Part shown: positions 45,273-54,190 of the stretch, piece by piece
How the letters are laid out: each line of letters opens with the position of its first letter
Position numbering within the stretch: the first letter of the stretch is position 1
Assembly: GCF_002911665.1 (NCBI RefSeq)
Contig: NZ_MTBP01000006.1
Span: 141,763-205,762, forward strand
Source of the DNA: Actinomadura rubteroloni
Lineage (GTDB): Bacteria; Actinomycetota; Actinomycetes; Streptosporangiales; Streptosporangiaceae
DNA: 64,000 bases
Direction: 5' to 3'
Program-made: the position numbers and the translations under genes
Notes under the pieces: model-generated
Told to the model about the DNA's origin: nothing
What the model saw: the letters and a program-made list of their open reading frames with translations, nothing else
The model's database searches: none

Positions 45273-45364
45273 TCTCTCCCGCCCGCAGGGCCGGACCGGC
45301 GGCCCCGGGCCGGCATGGGCCGACCGTAATGACGGAACCGTCGCGCAGGGATACTCCCCTCCAC
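45266..45364 (-). ncRNA. yybP-ykoY (Mn2+) riboswitch upstream of terC
   Basis: Read on the minus strand: GGAGGGGAGTAT (45362 to 45351) gives P1 5' strand plus the conserved GGGGAGUA loop; an internal hairpin ACGGTTCCGT and a long GC arm (about 45285-45340) follow; then GGGAGAGACCTCC (45280 to 45268) gives the conserved GAGACC loop and the P1 3' strand. These are the defining L1 and L3 features of the manganese riboswitch class, and terC is one of its usual target genes. The outer boundaries are approximate. Confidence 0.8.
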
Positions 45365-45428
45365 TATCTCCTTCAACGCGCGGGGGCTCGTCCTGGTTCC
45401 GGCGAACCGGGACTTTTCTGGAACGGTC

Positions 45429-46634
45429 TCAGCGGAGCGCGCGGTACAGCACGGCGAGCTGCTCGACCGCGTCCGCCTCCGAGGGGAGGGCGGCCGCGCG
45501 CAGCGCCCCGGCCGTCCCGAGCCGCACGGCCAGCGCCGCGTCGTCCAGGACCCGGTTCACGGCCCGCTCCAGCGCCGCCGCGTCGCCCGGCGGGACGAGC
45601 AGCGCCGCGTCGCTCTCGGGCCCCTGCAACGGCGATCCGGCGGCCTGGCCGCGCGCGGACGCCCCGACCATCGCCGGGATCCCGCCCACGCGGGTGGCGA
45701 CCAGCGGCCGGCCCGCCCGCATGATCTCCTGGACGATCAGCGGCTGCCCCTCCCACACGCTCGGCACCACCGCGACGTCGGCGGCGGCGAGCAGGTCCGG
45801 GACGTCGGAGCGGCGGCCGAGCAGCCGCACCGGGAGGTCCTCGGCGGCGATGCGGGCGGCGAGATCGTCCTCCAGCGGGCCGTCCCCGGCGACGGCGACC
45901 AGCGGCACCGGGTCGCGGCGCGCCCAGCCCGCCGCCGCGTCCAGCAGCGTCGAGAGGCCCTTCTGCTCGGCGAGCCGTCCCACCGCGAGGACCAGCGGCC
46001 GGTCGCCGACGCCGAGCCGGGCGCGGACGTCGGGGCGGACGGCCGGGCCGGGGCTGGAGCGCGGCGGCGGCGCGGGCACGAACGCGGCCTGGACGCGCCG
46101 CGCCCCGAGCGACCGCATCCGTTCCTCCAGGTCCGGGGAGACGCCGAGCACCGCGTCCGCGCCGCGGGCCACGACGCGTTCCAGCAGCCCGTACACGGCG
46201 GCGGTGCGCCCGCCCGCGAGGACGGCGTTGTGCAGGGTGACGGCGAGCGGCGTGCGGCCCCGGCCGATCCGCAGCGGCCCGACGGCCGGCCGGACGCCCG
46301 CCGCGACGGCCAGCGCCCCCGCCCGCAGCCCGTGCGCGTGGACGACGTCCGCGTGCCGCAGCAGCCGCCGCAGCCGCGCCACCGCCCGCGCGTCCCGGGC
46401 CGGGCGCGGCCGGTCGGCGAGGTCCACGGCCGCGAACCGCGCCCCGGCCGAGGTGAACGAGAACAGCTCCTCGGTCGCGGCCGGTCCGCAGACCAGCACG
46501 CGGGCGCCGCGCGCCGTGAGCCCGGCCGCGACCGACCGGACGTGCCGGCCCACTCCCCCGCCGCTGGTCCCGAGGACGAGGGCCACGCGCAGCCCGTCCA
46601 GGTCGCGTTCCACGGGCTTCACGTCAGGGCACAT
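45429..46634 (-). CDS. Glycosyltransferase family 4 protein
   Basis: 401 aa GT-B fold enzyme using a nucleotide sugar. N-terminal glycine-rich loop LGTSGGGVGRHVRSVA binds the acceptor side; the C-terminal domain has VLAVGRLAEQKGLSTLLDA and the ExxxxxxxE pair in VWEGQPLIVQEIMRAGRP, diagnostic of retaining GT4 enzymes. The acceptor is unknown. It overlaps murJ by 11 bases, which suggests a cell-surface glycan or lipid-linked intermediate. Confidence 0.92.
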   Translation of the reverse strand: MCPDVKPVERDLDGLRVALVLGTSGGGVGRHVRSVAAGLTARGARVLVCGPAATEELFSFTSAGARFAAVDLADRPRPARDARAVARLRRLLRHADVVHAHGLRAGALAVAAGVRPAVGPLRIGRGRTPLAVTLHNAVLAGGRTAAVYGLLERVVARGADAVLGVSPDLEERMRSLGARRVQAAFVPAPPPRSSPGPAVRPDVRARLGVGDRPLVLAVGRLAEQKGLSTLLDAAAGWARRDPVPLVAVAGDGPLEDDLAARIAAEDLPVRLLGRRSDVPDLLAAADVAVVPSVWEGQPLIVQEIMRAGRPLVATRVGGIPAMVGASARGQAAGSPLQGPESDAALLVPPGDAAALERAVNRVLDDAALAVRLGTAGALRAAALPSEADAVEQLAVLYRALR

Positions 46635-48240
46635 CGCGTGCGAACCTCCGGCTGAGGACGGCGCGGAGGTCCCGCCCGTCGATCACGAACGTCACCGCCA
46701 GGAACACCGTCCCGGCGGCCAGTGCTGCCAGCGCGCCCACCGCGACGTCGCGGACCTGCCCGCCGGTGCCGAGCAGCGCCGCGAGACCGTACCCGGTGCC
46801 CGCGCCCGCCACCGCCCCGGCCGCCGACGCCGCCAGCGCGCGCGGGACGCCGTGCAGCGCGGCACGGCCCCGGGCGCGGGCGAGGACGCCGAGCAGCAGC
46901 GCGCCCGCCGCCGTCATCCCGACGGCGTTGCCGAGGCCGAGCGCCGCGACGACCCAGTGGGCGTCCACGAGCAGGACGAGCACGACGTCGGCGACCATCA
47001 CGACGGCCCAGCCCGCGACGACGGCGACGGCGCCCGCACGCCCCCGGCGGCACGCGTACAGGACGCGCCCGAGATGCGCCACCAGCCCGTACCCCAGCAG
47101 GCCCGGCGCGAACGCGAGCACGGCGCGGGCCAGCACCTCCTGCTGGTCGGCCCGGCCCGGGTTGAACACCGCCGCCGCCGGGACGGCCACGGCCGCGAGC
47201 ACCGCCGCCCCCGCGCACGACACGAGCAGCACGGCCCGGGTCGTGGACGCGGTGATCCGGTCGAACGCCGCCGTGTCGTCCGGGCCCGTCCGCGCCGACA
47301 GCAGCGGGAACGCGCTCGTCGCGATCGGCACCGCGAGGATCGCCCACGGCAGCAGGTAGATCGACCAGGCGTACTGGTAGTTGGCGAGCGCGCCGCCCGT
47401 CCCCCGGTAGCTCAGCCGGACGACCAGCAGCGCCGACACCTGCTGCGCGACGACTGTCGCCAGGCCCGCGACCGCGAGCCGCCGCACCCGCCGCGCGACG
47501 CCGGGCGGGAAGCGCAGCGCCGGCCGCAGCCCGAGCTTGAGCCGCCACGCGGCGATTCCGGCGGTCGCGGCCATCGCGACGCCGCCGAGGGCCGTCCCGA
47601 CCGACAGGGTCAGCTCGGCGCGCGGCGGCAGGTGCGCGAGGTCGTTCTCGAAGCCGCGCCCGAGCGGCGCGTACACCAGGTAGGCGCCGATCACGACGAC
47701 GCTGGACATCAGCGGCGCGAGCGCGGGCGCGGCGAACCGCCGGTGCGACTGGAGCACCCCGTACAGCACGACCGCCAGCCCGTACATGATCATCTGGGGG
47801 GCGAGGACGGTCAGCATGTCCCCGCCGACGCCGACGATGTCGTGCCGCGAGCAGCCGATGAGGTCCGGCCCGACCAGCAGCTCCATGATCGGCCGCGCCA
47901 GCAGCGCCATCGCCGCCGACAGCGGCACCATCAGCACGACGACCCAGGTCAGCAGCGCCGACGCGATCCGCCGGACCTCCTCGCGGTCGCCGCGCTCGGC
48001 GGGCGCCGCCAGCACCGGCACGACCATGCTCGCGAGCGCCCCGCCCGCGACGATCTCGTAGACGATGCTCGGGATCTGCGTCGAGGTGAAATACGCCTGG
48101 CTGAGGCAGGACGTCGTGACGGTCTGGGAGAACACGTACGTCCGGCCGAACCCGGCGAGCCGCGACAGCACCGTGATGACGCCGATGAGGACGGCCGCGC
48201 CCGCCAGGCCGCCGGTCAGGCGGCGCAGAGAAGGACTCAC
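46624..48240 (-). CDS. murJ: MurJ/MviN-family lipid II flippase-like protein
   Basis: 538 aa with about 14 membrane helices, MOP superfamily. The start region VLIGVITVLSRLAGFGRTYVFSQT is typical of MurJ/MviN, where the Arg in LSRLAGFGR lies in the lipid II cavity. It should move undecaprenyl-linked precursors across the membrane. It lacks the C-terminal kinase-like extension of mycobacterial MviN. The GTG start follows the MraY-like gene, with which it shares the SteA/MctB neighbourhood; a paralogue elsewhere could be the essential MurJ. Confidence 0.9.
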   Translation of the reverse strand: MSPSLRRLTGGLAGAAVLIGVITVLSRLAGFGRTYVFSQTVTTSCLSQAYFTSTQIPSIVYEIVAGGALASMVVPVLAAPAERGDREEVRRIASALLTWVVVLMVPLSAAMALLARPIMELLVGPDLIGCSRHDIVGVGGDMLTVLAPQMIMYGLAVVLYGVLQSHRRFAAPALAPLMSSVVVIGAYLVYAPLGRGFENDLAHLPPRAELTLSVGTALGGVAMAATAGIAAWRLKLGLRPALRFPPGVARRVRRLAVAGLATVVAQQVSALLVVRLSYRGTGGALANYQYAWSIYLLPWAILAVPIATSAFPLLSARTGPDDTAAFDRITASTTRAVLLVSCAGAAVLAAVAVPAAAVFNPGRADQQEVLARAVLAFAPGLLGYGLVAHLGRVLYACRRGRAGAVAVVAGWAVVMVADVVLVLLVDAHWVVAALGLGNAVGMTAAGALLLGVLARARGRAALHGVPRALAASAAGAVAGAGTGYGLAALLGTGGQVRDVAVGALAALAAGTVFLAVTFVIDGRDLRAVLSRRFARDVP

Positions 48241-48289
48241 CGAAGGGCGCTCACGGGGATCGGGCTCACCGGGACTCGGGGACGGACGG

Positions 48290-49216
48290 TCAGGACGCGG
48301 CGGGCGCGGTCGTCCCGGACGCGGCGGGCACGGGATCCGGCACGGCGACCGGACGGCGGCCCAGCATGTCGAGCCGGTGCAGGACCGGCGTCCGCGCGAT
48401 GACCTTGGTGAAGCTGACGAACTCGCTGGCGGCGTTGAGCCCCGCGACGCCGGCGAACACCGCGAGGCGCGGCCCGCGCCCGAGCCGGGTGGCGGCCAGG
48501 CCGAGCAGCGCGCCGAGCGCGTTCGCGCCCGTGTCGCCGAGCATGGCCCGCTCGCCGAGGTCGGCGGGCAGCAGCGCGGCGGCGGCGCCGAGCGGCGCGG
48601 CCGTGACGGCGCCGCCCGCCGTGAACGCCAGCGGCGCCCCGGCCAGCAGCCCGACCTTGATCGCGCGGCCGGGCCGCAGGTCGAACAGGTTCATGAGGTT
48701 GGCGCCGCCCGCGATGAGCGCGCCGTTCAGCACGGTGTCGAACAGCCGTCCGCCCCGCGACGGCGCGGGCGACCCGGCGACGGCGGCGGCGGCCAGCCCG
48801 GCGGCCCCGATCCCGAGGATCTTCACCGCGCCGGTCGTGACCTGGCCGCGCGCCAGCGCGCCGAGGTGGCCCTTGAACCCGCGCGAGGCGCCCGACCCGA
48901 ACAGGTCGTCGTAGCCGCCGAGCGCGCCGGGGACCGTCCCGGCCAGCAGCGCCGCCGCGCGCAGCCGCAGCGGCAGGCCCGGCAGCAGCAGCCCGGCGGA
49001 CGCGGCGCCCGCGACGAACGCGGGGCCCTCCAGCAGCGTCACGGGCTCGCCGCGGTGGTTGGTGCGCCCCCACAGCTCGTCCCCGGCCACGCCGCCGAAG
49101 CCCGGCGTCCGCGCGGTCAGCGAGGCGTAGGCGGCGCGGGCGGCGGCGGCGCCGAGCGCCGCGCCCGCCAGCAGCCGGACGGTGCCGCGCACGCGGCCGT
49201 TCCTGCTCGCAGTCAT
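48290..49216 (-). CDS. MraY/WecA-like polyprenyl-phosphate sugar-1-phosphate transferase homologue
   Basis: 308 aa, multi-spanning membrane protein. Its motif order resembles the MraY/WecA/TagO superfamily: TNHRGEPVTLLEGPA after the first helix, GYDDLFG (compare GxxDD), RGFKGHLGAL, a second loop NLMNLFDLRPGRAIKV (compare NxxNLxDGxDG), and MLGDTGANALGALLG (compare GDxGS). The protein is shorter than MraY and the second Asp motifs are altered, so activity is not assured. The position between mctB/steB and murJ suggests a role in envelope precursor metabolism. The assignment is from motifs only. Confidence 0.75.
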   Translation of the reverse strand: MTASRNGRVRGTVRLLAGAALGAAAARAAYASLTARTPGFGGVAGDELWGRTNHRGEPVTLLEGPAFVAGAASAGLLLPGLPLRLRAAALLAGTVPGALGGYDDLFGSGASRGFKGHLGALARGQVTTGAVKILGIGAAGLAAAAVAGSPAPSRGGRLFDTVLNGALIAGGANLMNLFDLRPGRAIKVGLLAGAPLAFTAGGAVTAAPLGAAAALLPADLGERAMLGDTGANALGALLGLAATRLGRGPRLAVFAGVAGLNAASEFVSFTKVIARTPVLHRLDMLGRRPVAVPDPVPAASGTTAPAAS

Positions 49217-49223
49217 CGGTGTG

Positions 49224-50180
49224 TCATCCGTTCTTCCCGGCGGCGGGCGCGGGGGACGGCAGGTATCCGCTCGCGTCCGAGCCCGTGCCGTACTGCCCCG
49301 ACTTGCCGCTCAGCTCGTTCTGGAGGACCAGGATCGTCACGACCTGGCCGGAGGCGGTGTCGGCCGTGTCGACGGCCGACACGGTCTTTCTCATGTCGGA
49401 GTCGCGCAGCGCCGTGATCAGGCCGCCCTCCTGGGCCGCCTGCTGCGGGCCGCCGACGACGGCGCCGCGTCCGGCGGCGTCCAGCGCGCCCGTCACCGAC
49501 AGCAGCGCCTTGTTGGCGGCGTCGCCGCCGGTGTAGGTGTAGGGGGTGGACGGCGCGACCATGACGGCGAGTGTCGCATGCTGGGCGGGCTTCCCGCTGA
49601 GGGTCAGGTAACCCGCCTGCTGGAAGCGGGTGAGGATCGCGCTGCCGGACGCGTCCTCCCGTCCGATCTGCGCCGCGTTCCGCGTCACGAGCGCCGACGC
49701 GAGCGCCACTCCGGCCTTCTCGTAGGCGTCGGTGTCCCCGGAGAAGGTCACCCCCGGCGGGCGGAGCTGGGTGGCGAGCTGGTCGACGGTCGCGCCCTCG
49801 CGCGCGTCCAGGAACTTGGCCTGGATCGTGACGCGGCCGGTGACGGTCGCGCCCGCCGCCTTGGCCAGGTCGCCGATCTTCTCCAGCCCGTCGTTGCCCG
49901 CGCCGGGCGCCTCGACCAGCACGACCGACTGGCCCTTGAGCCGGCCTTCGACGACCTGCGCGCCGAGGCCGCGCGCGAACTGCTCCTCGCCGCGCGTCTG
50001 GGCGGTGAGGCGGCTCTGCTCCTGCCGCAGCGCCTCGTTGCGCTTGGCCGCGGTGTTGGCCTCCCGCTTCAGCCCGGCCGTCACCGAGTCCGACAGGGTG
50101 GTGGAGCCGAGGATGATCCCGAGGGCCAGCGCGAGGAAGATCGCGACGATGGAGACGAGGTGGTAGCGGAAGTCGATCAC
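49224..50180 (-). CDS. mctB: MctB/SteB-family copper-transporter-like membrane protein
   Basis: 318 aa from GTG 50180, beginning IDFRYHLVSIVAIFLALALGIILGST, one membrane helix, then a coiled-coil (LKREANTAAKRNEALRQEQSRLTAQ) and an extracytoplasmic alpha/beta domain. The mycobacterial homologue Rv1698 (MctB) was linked to copper efflux; the corynebacterial homologue SteB works with SteA in cell separation by controlling the hydrolase RipA. The start overlaps the steA stop by 4 bases (GTGA), favouring the SteA-partner role. Confidence 0.92.
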   Translation of the reverse strand: MIDFRYHLVSIVAIFLALALGIILGSTTLSDSVTAGLKREANTAAKRNEALRQEQSRLTAQTRGEEQFARGLGAQVVEGRLKGQSVVLVEAPGAGNDGLEKIGDLAKAAGATVTGRVTIQAKFLDAREGATVDQLATQLRPPGVTFSGDTDAYEKAGVALASALVTRNAAQIGREDASGSAILTRFQQAGYLTLSGKPAQHATLAVMVAPSTPYTYTGGDAANKALLSVTGALDAAGRGAVVGGPQQAAQEGGLITALRDSDMRKTVSAVDTADTASGQVVTILVLQNELSGKSGQYGTGSDASGYLPSPAPAAGKNG

Positions 50181-51412
50181 GAGAAGAGTCCGGTCAGCCA
50201 GAAGAGGAAGGCGTGCCAGCGGTCGGCCAGCAGGGGACGGATGACGTCTCCCGCGGGGGACATGAACACGGCGGTGGACATGGCGACGAACGCGCCGATG
50301 ACGAGGAACAGCAACTGCCAGGTGGAGATCCGGCTGCGGTAGAGCCTGCTGACGCCCTTGGCGTCCACGAGCTTGCTGCCGACGCGCAGCCGGGTGAGGA
50401 ACGTGCTGGCCATGCCCGCGCGGCCCTTGTCGAGGAACTCGACCATGTTCGCGTGCGTGCCGACCGCGACGATGAGCGTGGCGCCCTTGTCGTCGGCGAG
50501 CAGCATCGCGATGTCCTCGCTGGTGGCGGTCGCCGGGAACGTCACCGCCTCCCGCCCGAGGTCGTGGACGCGCTTGAGCCCCGGCGCCCGCCCGTCCCGG
50601 TAGGCGTGGACGACGATCTCCGCGCCGCACGTCAGCGCGCCGTCCGACACCGAGTCCATGTCGCCGACGATCATGTCGGGGCGGTAGCCGGCCTCCAGCA
50701 GGGCGTCCGCGCCGCCGTCCACGCCGATGAGGACGGGCCGGTACTCGCGGATGTAGGGGCGCAGCGCGGCGATGTCCTCGCGGTAGTGGTAGCCGCGCAC
50801 GACGATCAGCGCGTGCCGTCCGCTGATCTTCGTCTGGACGTCGGGGACGCCGACGCCGTCGATGAGCAGGTCGCGCTCGCGCTTGACGTACTCCATCGTG
50901 TTCTCGACGAACGCCTCGAGCTGGTCGGCCAGGCCCGCCTTGGCCTCGGCCAGCGCCTCCTCGACGGTCGCGAGGGTCTGCTCGGTGCCGGTGGCGACGG
51001 TCTCGTCCCCGCGCCGCACCGCGCCGCCCTCCACGAGGACCTGGTCGCCCTCGCCGAGCGCCGTGAAGATCTCGGGGCCGACGCCGTCCACCAGCGTGAT
51101 GCCCGCGTCCACGAGGATCTGCGGGCCGAGGTTCGGATACCGGCCCGAGATGCTCGGCGCGACGTTCACCACCGCCGAGACCTGGCACGACACCAGCGCC
51201 TCGGCGCTGACGCGGTCGAGGTCGACATGGTCGATGACGGCGACCTCGCCGGGCTGGAGCCGCTTGGTGAGGTTCTTGGTGCGCTTGTCCAGCCGGACGG
51301 TGCCGGTGACGCCCGGACCGTCGCTCCGCCCGCGTCCGAACGCGCGGACGCGCCGCGCCAGCGACGGCGCGAGGCGGATCCGCCGCTCCGCGGCCGGTGA
51401 CGACTCGTTCAT
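50177..51412 (-). CDS. steA: SteA-family cell-separation protein with thiamine-pyrophosphokinase-like domain
   Basis: 411 aa from ATG 51412, GAGGGA upstream. The central domain (about 80-350) carries VLIGVDGGADALLEAGYRPDMIVGDMDS, like thiamine pyrophosphokinase substrate loops, but the protein ends with a membrane helix (STWQLLFLVIGAFVAMSTAVFM). Corynebacterial SteA forms a membrane complex with SteB and is needed for daughter-cell separation. It sits in the conserved order tlyA-nadK-recN-steA-mctB. Confidence 0.93.
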   Translation of the reverse strand: MNESSPAAERRIRLAPSLARRVRAFGRGRSDGPGVTGTVRLDKRTKNLTKRLQPGEVAVIDHVDLDRVSAEALVSCQVSAVVNVAPSISGRYPNLGPQILVDAGITLVDGVGPEIFTALGEGDQVLVEGGAVRRGDETVATGTEQTLATVEEALAEAKAGLADQLEAFVENTMEYVKRERDLLIDGVGVPDVQTKISGRHALIVVRGYHYREDIAALRPYIREYRPVLIGVDGGADALLEAGYRPDMIVGDMDSVSDGALTCGAEIVVHAYRDGRAPGLKRVHDLGREAVTFPATATSEDIAMLLADDKGATLIVAVGTHANMVEFLDKGRAGMASTFLTRLRVGSKLVDAKGVSRLYRSRISTWQLLFLVIGAFVAMSTAVFMSPAGDVIRPLLADRWHAFLFWLTGLFS

Positions 51413-51451
51413 CGTTCCCTCATCCTGCCAGAGCACGGGAACGCGCACGCC

Positions 51452-53149
51452 TCACCGCTCGCCGGCGGCCAGGCCGAGCAGTTCCTCGGCGTGGGCGCGG
51501 CCCAGCTCGGAGTCCTCCAGCCCGGCCAGCATCCGGGACAGCTCGCGGACGCGGCCCTCCCGGTCCAGCGCGGTGACGCCGCTGCGCGTGACCGACCCGT
51601 CGTCGGCCTTCTCCACCAGCAGGTGCTGGTCGGCGAACGCCGCGACCTGCGGAAGGTGCGTCACGACGATCACCTGGGCGTTGCGGGCCAGCCGCGCGAG
51701 CCGGCGGCCGATCTCGACGGCGGCCTTCCCGCCGACGCCCGCGTCCACCTCGTCGAACACGAAGGTCGGCACCGGGTCGGCGCCCGCGAACACCACCTCG
51801 ATCGCGAGCATCACGCGCGACAGCTCACCGCCGGACGCGCCCTTGTTCAGCGGCAGCGGCCGGGCGCCCGGGTGCGGGGCGAGCAGGACCTCGATCTCGT
51901 CGGCGCCGTGCGGCCCGTAGTCGGCGGACGGCGTGACGGTCACGTCGACGCGCGCGTGCGGCATCGCGAGCGCGGCCAGCTCGGCGGTGACGGCGGCGGA
52001 GAACCGCTCGGCGGCGCGGGTCCGCACGGCCGTCAGCTCCTCGGCCTCGGCGGCCAGGCGCTCGGCCAGCTCGGCGTGCTCGGCGCGCAGCTCGTCGATG
52101 CGGTCGTCGTCGCCCGTCAGCTCGGTGAGGCGGGCGGCGGCCGTCCGGGCCCATTCCAGGACGTCCGCGACCGTCCCGCCGTGCTTGCGCGCCAGCGCCG
52201 TGACCTCCGCGCGGCGCGCCTGCACGACGGCGAGGCGGGCCGGGTCGGCGTCCACCGACTCGGCGTAGGCGGCGAGGTCGGTCGCGACGTCGGACACCAG
52301 GTACCCGGCCTCGGCGAGCCGGTCGGCGTGCCCGCCGAGCTCCGGGTCGTGGTCGCGGACCTGTTCGAGCGCGGCCCGCGCCCGGCCGAGCAGGCTCACG
52401 ACGTTCGCGGCCTCGAACGCCGCCGCCGGGTCGCCGAGCAGCGCCTCATGGGCGGTGTCGGCCGCCGCCCGCAGCGCGTCGGCGTGGCCCAGGCGCTCCT
52501 CCTCGGCGGCGAGGTCGACGTCCTCGCCCTCCTTCGGGTCGACCTTCTCGACCTCCTCCAGGCCGAAGCGCAGCAGTTCGGCCTCGCGGACGCGCTCGGC
52601 GGCGCGCGTCGTCAGCTCGTCCAGCAGCGCCGCGACCTTCTTGTGCCGCTGGAACGAGCGCGTGTAGGCGCGCAGCGGCTTGGTCAGCTCGCCGCCCGCG
52701 TACCGGTCGAGCGCGGCGCGCTGGCGGCCCGCCTGCAGCAGCCGCTGCTGGTCGGACTGGCCGTGGACGGCCACGAGATCGTCCGCGAGGTTGATCAGCA
52801 CGCTCACCGGCACGGCACGGCCGCCGAGGTGCGCGCGGGACCGGCCCTCCGCCGACACCGAGCGGGTGACGATGAGCGCGTCGTCGTCCAGCTCGCCGCC
52901 CGCCTCCTCGACCCGCTCGGCCACCCGGCCGCCCGGGTCCACGACGAGCCGCCCCTCGACGACCGCGCGGTCCGCGCCGGGCCGCACCCGCTGCGGGTCG
53001 GCGCGCCCGCCGAACAGCAGGCCGAGGCTCGTCACCACCATCGTCTTCCCGGCCCCGGTCTCGCCGGTGACGACGTTGAAGCCCGGCGAAAGATCGAGGA
53101 CGGCCTCGTCGATCACGCCGAGGCCCTGGATCCGCACCTCATCGATCAT
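51452..53149 (-). CDS. recN: DNA repair protein RecN
   Basis: SMC-like ATPase for double-strand-break repair. From ATG 53149 it is 565 aa. Walker A GETGAGKT lies near residue 30 after VRIQGLGVIDEAVLDLSPGFNVV, a long coiled-coil middle spans about 150-400, and the C-terminal half has the signature KGASGGELSRVMLAIE and Walker B TFVFDEVDAGVGG. steA follows after 39 bases. I could not find a convincing SOS box upstream. Confidence 0.96.
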   Translation of the reverse strand: MIDEVRIQGLGVIDEAVLDLSPGFNVVTGETGAGKTMVVTSLGLLFGGRADPQRVRPGADRAVVEGRLVVDPGGRVAERVEEAGGELDDDALIVTRSVSAEGRSRAHLGGRAVPVSVLINLADDLVAVHGQSDQQRLLQAGRQRAALDRYAGGELTKPLRAYTRSFQRHKKVAALLDELTTRAAERVREAELLRFGLEEVEKVDPKEGEDVDLAAEEERLGHADALRAAADTAHEALLGDPAAAFEAANVVSLLGRARAALEQVRDHDPELGGHADRLAEAGYLVSDVATDLAAYAESVDADPARLAVVQARRAEVTALARKHGGTVADVLEWARTAAARLTELTGDDDRIDELRAEHAELAERLAAEAEELTAVRTRAAERFSAAVTAELAALAMPHARVDVTVTPSADYGPHGADEIEVLLAPHPGARPLPLNKGASGGELSRVMLAIEVVFAGADPVPTFVFDEVDAGVGGKAAVEIGRRLARLARNAQVIVVTHLPQVAAFADQHLLVEKADDGSVTRSGVTALDREGRVRELSRMLAGLEDSELGRAHAEELLGLAAGER

Positions 53150-53202
53150 CGGACGCACCGGCGTCACAACCCCTCGCACAACGGTTTCGGCGGCTGCCGA
53201 GA

Positions 53203-54138
53203 TTATCTCTCGTGTCCGGCACCCGGCTCCTCGGGACGCGGGCGGGTCCGTCCGCGCCAGCCCGTCACCGGGAGGCCGAACTTCGTCACCAGCCGGTCGG
53301 TGAACGGGGTCAGGTGCAACCGCGCCAGACGCACGGGTTTCGCGCCCCGGCGCACCTCGACGCGGGCGCCGTCCGGCAGGTCGATCATGCGCCGTCCGTC
53401 GCACCACAGCACCGCGCCCGGTGTGTCCGCCATCACCTCGATCGCGACGAGCGAGCGCGGCGACACCACCAGCGGACGCGAGAACAGGGCGTGCGCGGAG
53501 ATCGGCACGACGAGCATCGCCTCGACCTCCGGCCACACCACCGGGCCGCCCGCCGAGAACGCGTACGCGGTCGAGCCGGTCGGGGTCGCGCACACGACGC
53601 CGTCGCAGCCCCAGTTCGACAGCGGACGGCCGTCGATCTCGGCGACGACCTCCAGCATCCGCTCCCGCTCGCCCTTCTCCACCGACGCCTCGTTCAGCGC
53701 CCAGTTCGTCCCGATCACCGCGCCGTTGCGGCGGACGGTCACGTCGATCGTCATCCGCTCCTCCACGTCGTACCGGTGCGACACGACCCGGTCGACGGTG
53801 GCGGCGAGGTCCTCGCGCTCGGCCTCGGCGAGGAACCCGACATGGCCGAGGTTCACGCCGAGCAGCGGCGTCCCGGCGGACCGGGCCAGGTCGGCGGCGC
53901 GCAGCAGCGTCCCGTCCCCGCCGAGGACCATGACGACCTCGGCGGCGGCCGCGGCGGACGGGCCGTCGGGCACCACCTCGACGTCGGCGCACCCGATGTC
54001 GGCGGCCTCGTCCTCCAGGATGCGCACCGCGATACCGGCCCCGGCCAGCCGGTCGATGACCAGATGCGCGCTCCGGACGGCCTCGGGCCGTCCCGTGTGG
54101 GCGACGATCAGCACCGACCGCGCCTGCGGTTCGCTCAC
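53203..54138 (-). CDS. nadK: NAD kinase
   Basis: Phosphorylates NAD to NADP. From GTG 54138 it is 311 aa with GGGAAG upstream; longer in-frame readings overlap tlyA and are not NadK-like. The catalytic GGDGTLL motif is at 73-79 (D75), followed by LLGVNLGHVGFLAEAE, NEASVEK and the GD(G)xxxxTPTGSTAY block (CDGVVCATPTGSTAYAFSAGGP). Tied to tlyA and recN in the usual actinobacterial order. Confidence 0.96.
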   Translation of the reverse strand: MSEPQARSVLIVAHTGRPEAVRSAHLVIDRLAGAGIAVRILEDEAADIGCADVEVVPDGPSAAAAAEVVMVLGGDGTLLRAADLARSAGTPLLGVNLGHVGFLAEAEREDLAATVDRVVSHRYDVEERMTIDVTVRRNGAVIGTNWALNEASVEKGERERMLEVVAEIDGRPLSNWGCDGVVCATPTGSTAYAFSAGGPVVWPEVEAMLVVPISAHALFSRPLVVSPRSLVAIEVMADTPGAVLWCDGRRMIDLPDGARVEVRRGAKPVRLARLHLTPFTDRLVTKFGLPVTGWRGRTRPRPEEPGAGHER

Positions 54139-54190
54139 TGTGCTTCCCGTTCGCCTACGGCGCGCCTCACGCCGTGCGCTTCCAGCTCGC

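Noticed and set aside
53150..53215. SOS box upstream of recN
   Set aside because: Best candidate CGAAACCGTTGTGCG departs from TCGAAC-N4-GTTCGA in both half-sites.
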